Notes: generated by a model from the sequence alone, not told the origin. DNA of 64,000 bases from Lachnotalea glycerini (GCF_003201285.1 NZ_QICS01000003.1:124001-188000), one strand, 5' to 3'. Positions 8,142-16,795 are shown, counted from the stretch's first letter. Numbers and translations: made by a program.

Positions 8142-9635
8142 CTAAAGCAATCCAGATTTTTTTAACATCTTAATTCTTGCTTGTAAGTTTATATCATTGA
8201 CATCCTTATCACAGTAATACTTAATATAATTATCCTCTTTGCATTCCAAGCAACTACATGAGCCCTTAATCGCGCAATTATTACAAATGCACTTTTCACA
8301 CTTACTTTGATAAACAATTGGTATCATTACAATTAATAAAAATTCTTTCTTTTCCTTATTTATACTAATTTCCACATCTCCATTATATTTCGTTGCAGCT
8401 ATTCTCAGACTTTGCATAACCAGACCGTGCTCTTCTTTATTTTGTTTACTGGTTATCAATTCCCCCTTTGTATTCAAGGCCGGGAGTGTTTCATAATTAT
8501 TTTTAATGGTAAATATTACAGCCGCATCATTTGTGATGGATTTTACCTGAATCAATCTTTCGCCCTTACACTGCATGCATCCCGCCATAGCATTGTCAAA
8601 GCTGTTCGTTAGAATGGCGCAAAGGTCAATCGTTTCTAGGCTGTTTAAGCTACCCTTTTGTATCATTATTTCGGTTTTAATATTATGATTCTTAGCTGTA
8701 TTACATTTCTCATATAATATAATGTCAGCCAATTGATTGCCTGTATCAAAGAATTCATTATAACCTTCTACTTCTTCTAAGCACTTTTCAATGTAAGAAT
8801 TGGAAAGATCTTGATTCTCTTTATTTAAATTCCGGATGGCAGCCAGATGATTCTTCATATCCTGATACATCTTTTTCATATTCAAATTCTCTTGCTCCAG
8901 TGTCGCATAGTACTCATACTGACCTTGGTTGTAGAAATGAACCTTCATAACATCCTGTTCTTGGTTTCGCTTCTTTATATAATTATCAAAGAAACCATAG
9001 AACACAAAATACGAAGCTAAAACAAGAATTGAAACAATAAGTACAAACACTGATGGTATATTATAATTAAAACTATTATAAACTGATAGATTCATTATTA
9101 ACACTAAACAGGCCATTCCAGCTATTCCTTGTAGCATAAAAATAGAAGTCTCGGATATCGTATAACGATTGGTTTCCTTTCCAAATTTTTTAATAAATAA
9201 TAAAATAATAAAAAACTGAAACATCTTAGAAATAAACCCTGCCTGCATTAATAATGTAGAATTATTAAATATTTCATTTATTTCAACACCATTTTGTATT
9301 GCTGTTAAAATCCCCATTGCCAAACTATCACCAATAATAGAACATAAGAATGCAATCACTTGATGTATAATAATACTTCTCCAGTTCGCATTAAATAGAA
9401 GCTTAGTTATAAAGCACCCTATAATTACAAGACCAAATGCTTTTAACAGAATTGGTAAACCTAGACTGCTACAATAGCCTCCTATTACTAAACTAACAGG
9501 GTAAACTGCTAAAATTAACCCACTTTTAACTCCTCTTTGCTTCCTGTCATAAAGCCCATTATAGTAAATCCAGTATATGATAGACTCAGCTAATAATATT
9601 ATACTCTCCCCTATTACCTTTTGAATGATATCCAT
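8142..9635 (-). CDS. AgrC-like sensor histidine kinase with a Cys-rich tail, copy 2
   Basis: Same architecture as the kinase at 374-1690: membrane receptor domain (1-215), acceptor His263 in DMKNHLAAI, then a GHKL ATPase. It differs in an intact linker (GFFDNYIKKRNQEQD) and an extra ~52 residues at the C-terminus. That tail holds eight Cys at 446, 449, 451, 454, 460, 462, 465 and 475 (CEKCICNNC, SCSCLEC), a metal-binding pattern not usual for AgrC. It lies downstream of the AgrB-AgrD fusion and is therefore its most likely receptor. The start has GGAGG 11 bases upstream. Confidence 0.85.
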   Translation of the reverse strand: MDIIQKVIGESIILLAESIIYWIYYNGLYDRKQRGVKSGLILAVYPVSLVIGGYCSSLGLPILLKAFGLVIIGCFITKLLFNANWRSIIIHQVIAFLCSIIGDSLAMGILTAIQNGVEINEIFNNSTLLMQAGFISKMFQFFIILLFIKKFGKETNRYTISETSIFMLQGIAGMACLVLIMNLSVYNSFNYNIPSVFVLIVSILVLASYFVFYGFFDNYIKKRNQEQDVMKVHFYNQGQYEYYATLEQENLNMKKMYQDMKNHLAAIRNLNKENQDLSNSYIEKCLEEVEGYNEFFDTGNQLADIILYEKCNTAKNHNIKTEIMIQKGSLNSLETIDLCAILTNSFDNAMAGCMQCKGERLIQVKSITNDAAVIFTIKNNYETLPALNTKGELITSKQNKEEHGLVMQSLRIAATKYNGDVEISINKEKKEFLLIVMIPIVYQSKCEKCICNNCAIKGSCSCLECKEDNYIKYYCDKDVNDINLQARIKMLKKSGLL

Positions 9636-9699
9636 TGTGATACACCTCCAAATATCTTATATTACATTCTCTGATAACCCATTATCTTTTTATTTATAT

Positions 9700-9765
9700 T
9701 ATAGACTCAACCTGTATTATACTATATATTTAAACACGTTTCTACATTTATATACAAAGAGTTTC
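9700..9765 (-). promoter_or_regulatory. Promoter region of AgrC copy 2
   Basis: Leftward order ATAAATGTAGAAA, GTGTTTAAA, ATATAGTATAATAC, GGTTGAGTCTA is shared with the region upstream of kinase copy 1. TATAAT is the -10 box; the -35 is weak, as in activator-dependent promoters. Confidence 0.5.
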
Positions 9766-9798
9766 CTAATGATTCAATTCGATGAACGATCAGGAAAC
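9761..9798 (-). terminator. Hairpin between the AgrB-AgrD gene and the kinase
   Basis: GTTTCCT pairs with AGGAAAC across a 24-base loop; leftward it is followed by TCTTTG. It overlaps the upstream part of the kinase promoter, so the two genes may be separate transcripts. Confidence 0.4.
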
Positions 9799-9819
9799 CT
9801 TTTGCTCAATATAATTTAA

Positions 9820-10542
9820 TTAATTATCGAATTTCTCTTTATCTTTCTCCAGCCTATCCTTTAGTGATTTAGGCATTTCCGGCTCATGAAAATACCAACC
9901 ACATGTCGACCACGCTGCACTCAGAGCCGCTGCCATAGATAGATGCATTACATTTTTTAACAACGCCTGTTTATTTAAATTCCAATATTTCATTTTACCC
10001 AATATTGCATACACTCCTTCTAATATGACTGCATAGATTGCAAATTTATATAATTCGAAACTGAATTGATACAACACAATGGATATGATTAATTCGAATA
10101 TTAAGAATACTCTTGTCTTTTTCCTCGATTTCTGTATTTCATCCATAGAAAATTCGCGCTTGTCATTTAAAACAGGTGCCAGTCCCAAAATGATGAAATA
10201 AAATATGCCTGCTATCAGCATGAATACAACATTATACTCTCTGGTGACATAGGTATTTATTACAATGAAAAATGAATAAGACAACACAGTATTTAAAAAG
10301 CAGAATAGATGTGTATTTGCATGATATCCACCTGCAACAACTCGAATACTGCAAAAACAAAATATGAAAATAACTGTTCCTAATAGATTGTGACTAGATA
10401 GTCCTATCAGTAATAGTGCCAAAGAGCTTACAGTCTGAGATAATATTACCTCTAATCCGTATCGAACAATTTCCTTGTCTTCTTCACTTTTCGCTTGGTC
10501 AATTACTCCTCGAAAAAACTTATTAACTACTCTTTTATACAC
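9820..10542 (-). CDS. agrB: AgrB-type peptidase fused in frame to an AgrD-type autoinducer peptide
   Basis: Residues 1-183 are an AgrB membrane endopeptidase with the RVVAGGYHANTHLFC motif; His74 and Cys81 have the same seven-residue spacing as the catalytic His and Cys of staphylococcal AgrB. The frame then runs without a stop through MKYWNLNK into a peptide that is a textbook AgrD: hydrophobic/amphipathic leader (193-211), a Ser-Thr-Cys ring motif (STCGWYF, 212-218) and an acidic proline-containing tail (HEPEMPKSLKDR). The thiolactone would link Cys214 to Phe218. An in-frame ATG at 9993 could make a separate AgrD, but it has no close ribosome site (GAAGGAG is 20 bases away). The start is GTG, 13 bases after GGAGG. 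AgrB and AgrD are separate proteins in the described systems I know. Confidence 0.85.
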   Translation of the reverse strand: MYKRVVNKFFRGVIDQAKSEEDKEIVRYGLEVILSQTVSSLALLLIGLSSHNLLGTVIFIFCFCSIRVVAGGYHANTHLFCFLNTVLSYSFFIVINTYVTREYNVVFMLIAGIFYFIILGLAPVLNDKREFSMDEIQKSRKKTRVFLIFELIISIVLYQFSFELYKFAIYAVILEGVYAILGKMKYWNLNKQALLKNVMHLSMAAALSAAWSTCGWYFHEPEMPKSLKDRLEKDKEKFDN

Positions 10543-10616
10543 GTATTATGATATGCCTCCTCTCCCCGTAATTTAGTTTTATAAATATGGTTATTACTTA
10601 CAAAACAAGCATGTAC

Positions 10617-10645
10617 ATTATACCATTTATTGGTAAAATTCTCAA
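10617..10645 (-). promoter_or_regulatory. Consensus promoter of the AgrB-AgrD gene
   Basis: Leftward TTGAGA (10640-10645), 17 bases, TATAAT (10617-10622). It lies about 75 bases upstream of the GTG start, and the -35 box touches the tandem repeat at 10645-10700. Confidence 0.7.
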
Positions 10646-10700
10646 TGTTTTTGTGTAATATAATCTGTATCTATGTTTTTGAGTAATATAATCTGTATCT
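10645..10700 (-). repeat. 28-bp tandem direct repeat upstream of the AgrB-AgrD promoter
   Basis: Two consecutive 28-base copies (10645-10672 and 10673-10700) that differ at one position (TTTTTGTG versus TTTTTGAG). They sit immediately upstream of the -35 box, the place where LytTR regulators such as AgrA bind direct repeats. This suggests a binding site for autoactivation; the regulator is not in the window. Confidence 0.6.
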
Positions 10701-10857
10701 TTAATAGATCTACTCTATATTATTCAATTTCATTATCAATAGTCTTTCGTTTTAGGTACAAGACAGCCTTTGTTTCGGAAAAATTTCTATTGCTGCTTTT
10801 TATACTTTTGAGTTTTTCCTGATGAGGTACATTTATATCCAACGTAAGCATTTAATA

Positions 10858-11359
10858 GAATCTTTCCAAAGTTAGTTGATTTGATAAAAATGTTCTTTAA
10901 AAGAAGTTTTGCTTTGAGCAGTAAAAAACTATCCTTCCATACATTATCCTTTTAGCTAATTTTATTTACGCTTCCTTCTGCTAATCCATTATTATATTTA
11001 TGATCGATGCCGTTTTTGACGGCAGATAAATCTTTTTTCAATCCACCTATATAACTATCCAGCTCATCTACTTGCAAAGTAGATGCTACTTCTATCCAGG
11101 AATCCAGTTCACTACTTTTTTGAGAGAATACCATTTTATGATATTCTTTTAGAAGAGTATAGAGTTTACCGAATATAGGATATTTTTTTAAAGCAGCTTG
11201 GTACTGGTCTTGTGTTAAACCTTTTACATCTTCCAATTCACGATAAATTAGTTGACACATAAATTTACGAGGAATATATTCTACAGGTTCAGTAAACTGC
11301 TTTTCTATGCCTTGTCGATGTGTTTGTTCATTTTGCATAAATACCCGTAATGATGCCAC
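10858..11359 (-). pseudogene. ISL3-type transposase C-terminal remnant
   Basis: RELEDVKGLTQDQYQAALKK, TLLKEYHKMVF and NGIDHKYNNGLAEGSVNKI match the C-terminal part of ISL3/IS1167-family DDE transposases. The frame stops at 10952, but the usual continuation (KRIMYGR, then SFLLLKAKLLLK) is present further on after frame changes, reaching about 10860. The N-terminal half with two catalytic Asp residues is missing. No terminal inverted repeats are recognisable. Confidence 0.75.
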
Positions 11360-11379
11360 AGTACCTGTGGAGTCACAAA

Positions 11380-11742
11380 AAGAGGTTTCAGCAACAATAG
11401 CAAAGATTGATGCTTTTGAGGCATGTGAACAGGTAAAGGCTGTACCTGAAACTATATCAAAGATAGAATTTTCTGAATTAAAGATGAATGGTATATTCAG
11501 AAATTAACAAGAAGAATATGGAAATGGATGTACTGGATGAGTGGTATTCAATTGACGGGGAGCTTTTGGATGACGTTTATGATTTGCTTCTTGAGACGGT
11601 ACTTTGTGAAGGTGACTCTATTGTCATTGCCAGGTATGAATATCTGGTACAGTTGTTGAGAATTGCTATCATAAACGTTGACATATTTAGACATATAATG
11701 TACAATTTATTTGGGGAAAATATCCATTTAAAGAGGAGATAA
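11380..11742 (+). pseudogene. Remnant resembling the DUF6017 tail of a mobile-element replication protein
   Basis: From 11488, the frame gives VLDEWYSIDGELLDDVYDLL followed by LETVLCEGDSIVIARYEY, which resembles the C-terminal DUF6017 region of replication-initiator proteins on conjugative elements. After YEY the similarity ends and the DNA instead holds the promoter of the next gene. A second frame upstream (EVSATIAKIDAF to about 11507) may be another piece. It is probably not expressed as a useful protein; the family match is from memory and moderate. Confidence 0.35.
11678..11706 (+). promoter_or_regulatory. Consensus promoter of the RiPP precursor gene
   Basis: TTGACA (11678-11683), 17 bases, TACAAT (11701-11706). 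Transcription would start near 11713, about 33 bases before the precursor ATG. It lies inside the preceding remnant reading frame. Confidence 0.75.
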
Positions 11743-11745
11743 TAT

Positions 11746-11958
11746 ATGGAAAGTAAAAAATTACATAAGGTAAACAAAAAAGAAATAGAAAAACAAGCTA
11801 ATGTAGCAGAAGCTTTGGGAAACGTAACAGTCAAAAGAATAGGTTGTACATGTGTTTGTATATGTTATGGAACAGCGAAAGTTGGTAAAGCAATTAGTGG
11901 ATGGGGGATACATGCAGTTGCTTCAGCAGTAATAAATACTCCACCTTGGATATTATAA
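11746..11958 (+). CDS. Precursor peptide of a radical-SAM-modified RiPP (70 aa)
   Basis: A small basic leader rich in Lys and Glu (SKKLHKVNKKEIEKQ, residues 3-17) runs to about Gly33. The core begins with four Cys at alternating positions, 34, 36, 38 and 40 (GCTCVCICYG), followed by a Gly/Ala/Ser/Val-rich hydrophobic stretch and a Thr-Pro-Pro-Trp-Ile-Leu end. A Cys cluster followed by small and hydrophobic residues is the layout of sactipeptides, where Cys sulfurs bond to alpha-carbons further along, but the C-x-C-x-C-x-C spacing matches none I know. GAGGAG lies seven bases before the ATG, and the consensus promoter is just upstream. The maturation genes start 316 bases downstream. Confidence 0.75.
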   Translation: MESKKLHKVNKKEIEKQANVAEALGNVTVKRIGCTCVCICYGTAKVGKAISGWGIHAVASAVINTPPWIL

Positions 11959-12274
11959 AATAGCAACGAATAACAGAAATTGTAAGATTAACATTTTTGC
12001 GTATAAAGATGACTTAGAATTGTGGTGACTGAACTGTCATAAATTTTTAAAGTCTAAACTAGTAATTAGAAATTAAATGGATAATTTTCTACTAAACTTA
12101 TTATTATATTAAATTTATAGTGAATTACTATTTGGATACCTTAAAGTTTATGAAGTGAGTATTTCACTTTTTATAATTAATTTCTTTAATAAGTTAAATA
12201 ACTCAATAACTAAGTGGTATTAAAACTGTTGGATAAACTATTTATAACTTAGGTCTTATGATTAAGGAGAAAAA
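11959..12274 (+). other. Non-coding stretch with a weak terminator between precursor and maturation genes
   Basis: No convincing gene. AAGTGA-GTATT-TCACTTTTT (12153-12172) is a small hairpin with a short T-run that could partly stop transcription after the precursor, giving more precursor than enzyme mRNA. The AAGGAG ribosome site of the radical SAM gene lies at its right end. Confidence 0.45.
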
Positions 12275-13528
12275 ATGATATTTTTAAATACTATTGATGA
12301 ATTAAATTATTACTATGATTATATAAAGAATAGAATTGTAAAATCCAAAAAAAAGCTAGTTATAGATTCTGCTTATAAGATTAATACTATTATTGACGAA
12401 ATATTTGATAATGAAAGTTACATAATTAATGCTGAAAATACAAGGCAACAATTAATATTATCTATAACAGAATCTTGTAATTTACGTTGCAGATATTGTA
12501 CATACTATGATACACGATATTTAGAAGAAAAAAAATCAAAAAAAAATATGACATTTGAAATTGCAAAACTTGCTATAGATAACTTTTTAGAAAATTCAAA
12601 AAGCAATAATAACATAGCTATAAGTTTTTATGGTGGAGAACCTTTATTAAATATTCAATTAATAAAAAAGTGCATAGATTATATCGAAAATCTAAATGTT
12701 ATTCACAATGTTATATATACATTAACAACAAATGGTTATTCACTTACTAATGATATAATAGAATATTTTGTTGAAAAGAATATTGTTATATCAGTAAGCT
12801 TAGATGGACCCCGAGTAATCCATGATAGATTTCGTAAAGATATAAATAATAATAATACGTTTGAACAAATTATAAACAATTTACTATATGTCAAAAGGAA
12901 TTATAATTTATATTTTATTAACAATATTAGATTTTCTTCAGTTATCGTGTCACAAAGTAATATGCAGAAAATATATGATTTTTTTGAATTATTGGCGAAC
13001 GATATAAATATTAGTGCGGTTGAAGTAACACATTTTTTTGAGAACTTTTACGAAGATATAAAAAAAACAGATGAGAATTACCACAATAGTTTTATATTAG
13101 AAGATTATCCTAATTCAATGCATCATGAAATCCATGTGAAAAATCGTATAAAAAAAATATTATCAGATGGTGATAATATGACTTATATTCCAGGCGGATA
13201 TTGCAAACCATTAATTAGGAGAACATATGTTGATATTGATGGGAATTATTATTGTTGCGAAAAAATCAACCAAATTGATTCCAACACATTAGGAGATGTT
13301 TTTAATGATATTGATTATAATAAAGTGTTTCTATTAAAAGATAAAGTTAATACATATATAAAAGATAATTGTTCAAAATGCTGGGCTTTTAGGTTTTGCG
13401 ATATTTGTTTTACATCATTTCTTAATGGTAAGAAAATGAATGAAAAATGTAATGAAATTAGAACAAATTATTTGCATATGTTAAAATTAATAACTTATGA
13501 TGCTAATGATGTAAAGGAGTTAGTATAA
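12275..13528 (+). CDS. Radical SAM/SPASM peptide maturase of the RiPP cluster
   Basis: A 417-aa enzyme expected to install radical-based crosslinks in the precursor at 11746. The N-terminal ~60 residues (VIDSAYKINTIIDEIF) look like a small leader-recognition region. The radical SAM core has the Cys68-x3-Cys72-x2-Cys75 cluster motif (ESCNLRCRYC), SFYGGEP (117-123) and SVSLDGP. The C-terminal SPASM domain has Cys310, Cys327/328, Cys366, Cys369, Cys375, Cys378 and Cys392, enough for two auxiliary iron-sulfur clusters, as in sactisynthases and Cys-rich-peptide maturases. AAGGAG precedes the ATG. Its stop overlaps the next start by one base (TAATG). The gene is very AT-rich. Confidence 0.9.
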   Translation: MIFLNTIDELNYYYDYIKNRIVKSKKKLVIDSAYKINTIIDEIFDNESYIINAENTRQQLILSITESCNLRCRYCTYYDTRYLEEKKSKKNMTFEIAKLAIDNFLENSKSNNNIAISFYGGEPLLNIQLIKKCIDYIENLNVIHNVIYTLTTNGYSLTNDIIEYFVEKNIVISVSLDGPRVIHDRFRKDINNNNTFEQIINNLLYVKRNYNLYFINNIRFSSVIVSQSNMQKIYDFFELLANDINISAVEVTHFFENFYEDIKKTDENYHNSFILEDYPNSMHHEIHVKNRIKKILSDGDNMTYIPGGYCKPLIRRTYVDIDGNYYCCEKINQIDSNTLGDVFNDIDYNKVFLLKDKVNTYIKDNCSKCWAFRFCDICFTSFLNGKKMNEKCNEIRTNYLHMLKLITYDANDVKELV

Positions 13529-15156
13529 TGGAAAAACCTTTTTATTTAAATTTTACTGGTAATAACATAAAAATTGCTGTTATTGATGATGGTTATCATC
13601 AAACTAATTATGAAAATATTATATTATTAGATTATAAAGGTAGAAGTTTATTATGTGACAATGATATAGATATCTTTCATGGGCAAAATTGTATTGATAT
13701 TGTCAAACAGATAGCACCTAATTCTATTATTTATTCAATAGATGCCAGAGATATAAATATTATAAATGAAATGACTATTATTGAATCAATAGAGTTAGCT
13801 ATAAAACTTGAAGTGGATATAATTAATATAAGCCAAGGCTTAAAGCATGCTTCGTCTGAATTAATGAATGTTATCGAAAAAGCATTAAATAAAAATATTA
13901 TTATTTGTGCTGCTAAAGATAGTTCTAAAATAATAAATTATCCATGTGATTATGAAGGGGTTATTTCAGTCGATTATAATAAAAATATTGAACAAATAAT
14001 TTATAGTGATATAACAATACAAATACCATCAGAATATATTTATTTAGATATAAGGAATGATGTTATTCCACTAACAGGTAGTAGTTATGCTACATCATAT
14101 TTTACTGGAATATGTTCTAAAATATTAGAATTTAATCCACTAACGACAAGTGCAGGAATAATCGAATTATTTTCAAAAGCAAGTAAAAAGATAATAGAAG
14201 TAACTAAAAATGAAATAACAAACAAGGCATTTTATCTTATAGATAATTCTGGATTTAATATAAATGAATTTCCAGAAGAAATATCTAATAATTATAAAGC
14301 TTTTTATGATATTACTAATGATGCTTTTATCGACTTAAATACAAAATGTACTATTAATAAAAATGACATAAAAGACATTGATATAATTAATGCTTGTAAT
14401 TTTCCAATTAATAAACTAAAATTGAACTACGAAAATATAAAATATTATGGATGTTTTAAAGATCTTGAAAATCAAATATTAGAATCATCAAATCATAAAA
14501 TAAGAGAAATTCAAGTTCCTATAATTTCTATAATGAGTTATGGATGTAATATGGATAAAAGTAATGTACAAATACATTTATCAAATAATTTTAAAAATAA
14601 TGGATATAACGTAGGTAATTTAACTTATAATTGGACAGGCAAATTATTTGGTTATAAAATTTTGAATTATCCAACTAAAATAGAGTATCCGCAATATGCA
14701 TACTATATAAATAATTCTGCTTATGAGGAAAGTATTAATAAAGATATATTAATAACTACTATTGCTGGCTCAATCAATAAGGGCAGTAATGATAAAGAAT
14801 TAGGCGATTTAGTAGATATATTTAATATTTCATTGAATATAGATATTGTTATATTATGTGTTTCAGATTTTGTTAGTTTTTATGAGTTAATTGAAAGTAA
14901 GTCAGAAATAGAAAATAATTATGGTGCCAAACTATTTATTTATGTAACAGCAAAAAGTAAGAATATTGCTGACCACGAAAGCGATGTGGAAATGATAGAA
15001 AATGAATCAGAAAATGCAATAAATTTTATATCGAGTGAAAAAGTAAAAAAATATAAAAATGAACTTGAAAAAACCTTTCCTATGAATCCTGTTTTTAATG
15101 AGGAAGATTTGTATGAAGGTAAGTTATATAAAAGAATACTTGAGGTTTTAAGCTAA
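13528..15156 (+). CDS. Subtilisin-like protease fused to a peptide-maturation domain
   Basis: Residues 10-225 are an S8 (subtilase) domain with the triad Asp20 (AVIDDG), His51 (FHGQNC) and Ser186 (GSSYATS). The oxyanion-hole Asn is replaced by Asp131 (AAKDSS), a change known from proprotein convertase PC2. Residues ~300-542 are unlike a protease: VPIISIMSYGCNMDKSNVQ, then NGYNVGNLTYNWTGKLFGY and ILITTIAGSIN. They resemble clostridial peptide-maturation proteins of the TIGR04066 type that accompany Cys-rich RiPPs. The protein has no signal peptide, so it acts in the cytoplasm, most likely removing the leader. It is translationally coupled to both neighbours by TAATG overlaps. Confidence 0.8.
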   Translation: MEKPFYLNFTGNNIKIAVIDDGYHQTNYENIILLDYKGRSLLCDNDIDIFHGQNCIDIVKQIAPNSIIYSIDARDINIINEMTIIESIELAIKLEVDIINISQGLKHASSELMNVIEKALNKNIIICAAKDSSKIINYPCDYEGVISVDYNKNIEQIIYSDITIQIPSEYIYLDIRNDVIPLTGSSYATSYFTGICSKILEFNPLTTSAGIIELFSKASKKIIEVTKNEITNKAFYLIDNSGFNINEFPEEISNNYKAFYDITNDAFIDLNTKCTINKNDIKDIDIINACNFPINKLKLNYENIKYYGCFKDLENQILESSNHKIREIQVPIISIMSYGCNMDKSNVQIHLSNNFKNNGYNVGNLTYNWTGKLFGYKILNYPTKIEYPQYAYYINNSAYEESINKDILITTIAGSINKGSNDKELGDLVDIFNISLNIDIVILCVSDFVSFYELIESKSEIENNYGAKLFIYVTAKSKNIADHESDVEMIENESENAINFISSEKVKKYKNELEKTFPMNPVFNEEDLYEGKLYKRILEVLS

Positions 15157-16778
15157 TGTTAAGCTATAAAAAATTATTTACAAATACATATAAAAAAAAT
15201 AAATGGAATTTAATAATCTCAATTTTGCTGAGTATTTGTGTTGTTTTAATAGAGATGGTAACTCCATATATCTCTATGAATATAATTGATAAGGGTTTCC
15301 AATTAAGCAATACAAATATTGTTGTTAAATTAGCAATATTATCAGCAATTTTATATTTAATAAAAGCCTTATTCTTAGTAATTACTACTATAATATCCAG
15401 CAATATTACAAACTTTTTTTTAAGAGAATTAAATACAAAAGTAATAAATGCTATTTTAAACAAAAAACATCAGTTTTATCTTAGTAATTCAAAAGGATTA
15501 ATTATTGAAAGAATTCAAGAGATATGGGATCTAGAAGATTGTGTTTCACCTGATTTAATTCGACTTTTATTATCGTTATTTTCAAGTTTTATTTCTGTAA
15601 TTATATTGTTTAGTTATAGTATTAAAATTACCATAGGGATTTTATGTTTTATCCCTATTATAATTTTTGCTACAAATATATGTTCTAAGATGTTAAAAAA
15701 GTATTCAATGCGAGTTTTTGAATCAACAGCAAAATGTTCAGGTATTAATGGGGAAATTCTTGAAGGTATAGATGAAATCAAGAATTTAGCATTAGAAAAT
15801 TACTTTAGAGATAAAGCTATGAATATGACAGAAAATAAATTAATGAGCACAAAAACAATGCAAGTTTTTCTGAGTAAAAATACAGAATTAATTAGCTATT
15901 TAGTATCATTTATGAATTTGATGATAATGTTATTTTCTGGTATAGAAATAATTAACGGAAAAATGACAATCGGTATATATGTACTTATTATCTCCTACTC
16001 ATCAAAAATATTAACACCAGTTTTAAGTTTAAGTACTATGATTGCTCAAGTTCAACCATTATTAGTGCTTATGGAAAGAATTAAAAGCTTAATAAATGAT
16101 GAAAATCATATGATAGAAGTAGAAAAACTTCCTAATTTCAATAAAGATATAACTTGTTTAAATATTTATAATTTATCATTTGCTTATCCAAATGAAATTA
16201 ATAATATTTATACTAATTTCTCATATGGTTTTGATAAGGGGACTATTACAATGCTAAAAGGGCGAAATGGAATAGGAAAATCTACATTATTTAAGTTAAT
16301 AACTGGTCAATATGATGATTACCAGGGAAAAATTTTAATTAATAATGAAGATATTCGTTCTTATAATAGTTCACGTATAATGATTCAAATTATGCAACGA
16401 CCGTATATTTTTAATATGTCTATAAAGGATAATATAATTTTAAACCAAAGGTATGACCCTGATAAGTATAATTCTGTAATTAAAAAATTAGAAATGCAAA
16501 GAATGTTTGATGGGGATATGCTGTATAATGATGAAGAAATAAGTGAAGATGGGGATTCTTTATCTGGTGGGCAAATAAAAATAATAGCATTTGCAAGAGC
16601 TTTATATGGTGATTACAAAATTATTCTTCTTGACGAAGTATCATCAAATATGGATAAGATTTCTGCTGATATAATAAAAGATACTCTTAAAGTTTGGAAG
16701 GAAGATAAAATCATAATTATGATTGACCATACAGAATTTTACGATGAAATTGTAGATAATGTTTTACTTTTAAACTAA
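15156..16778 (+). CDS. ABC exporter of the RiPP cluster (fused membrane and ATPase domains)
   Basis: A 540-aa half-transporter. Residues ~15-310 hold six membrane segments of the type I exporter fold. The ATPase domain has Walker A GRNGIGKST, signature LSGGQIK, Walker B IILLDEVSS and the His loop DHTEF. There is no N-terminal C39 peptidase, in keeping with leader removal by the separate subtilase one gene upstream. It probably works as a homodimer that exports the mature peptide. The gene starts one base inside the subtilase stop codon. Confidence 0.9.
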   Translation: MLSYKKLFTNTYKKNKWNLIISILLSICVVLIEMVTPYISMNIIDKGFQLSNTNIVVKLAILSAILYLIKALFLVITTIISSNITNFFLRELNTKVINAILNKKHQFYLSNSKGLIIERIQEIWDLEDCVSPDLIRLLLSLFSSFISVIILFSYSIKITIGILCFIPIIIFATNICSKMLKKYSMRVFESTAKCSGINGEILEGIDEIKNLALENYFRDKAMNMTENKLMSTKTMQVFLSKNTELISYLVSFMNLMIMLFSGIEIINGKMTIGIYVLIISYSSKILTPVLSLSTMIAQVQPLLVLMERIKSLINDENHMIEVEKLPNFNKDITCLNIYNLSFAYPNEINNIYTNFSYGFDKGTITMLKGRNGIGKSTLFKLITGQYDDYQGKILINNEDIRSYNSSRIMIQIMQRPYIFNMSIKDNIILNQRYDPDKYNSVIKKLEMQRMFDGDMLYNDEEISEDGDSLSGGQIKIIAFARALYGDYKIILLDEVSSNMDKISADIIKDTLKVWKEDKIIIMIDHTEFYDEIVDNVLLLN

Positions 16779-16795
16779 ATTGAGAAAGGATTATA

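Noticed and set aside
11307-11507. 66-aa rightward ORF
   Set aside because: Its first part is antisense to the transposase remnant and it has no ribosome site; only the second half may be old coding sequence.
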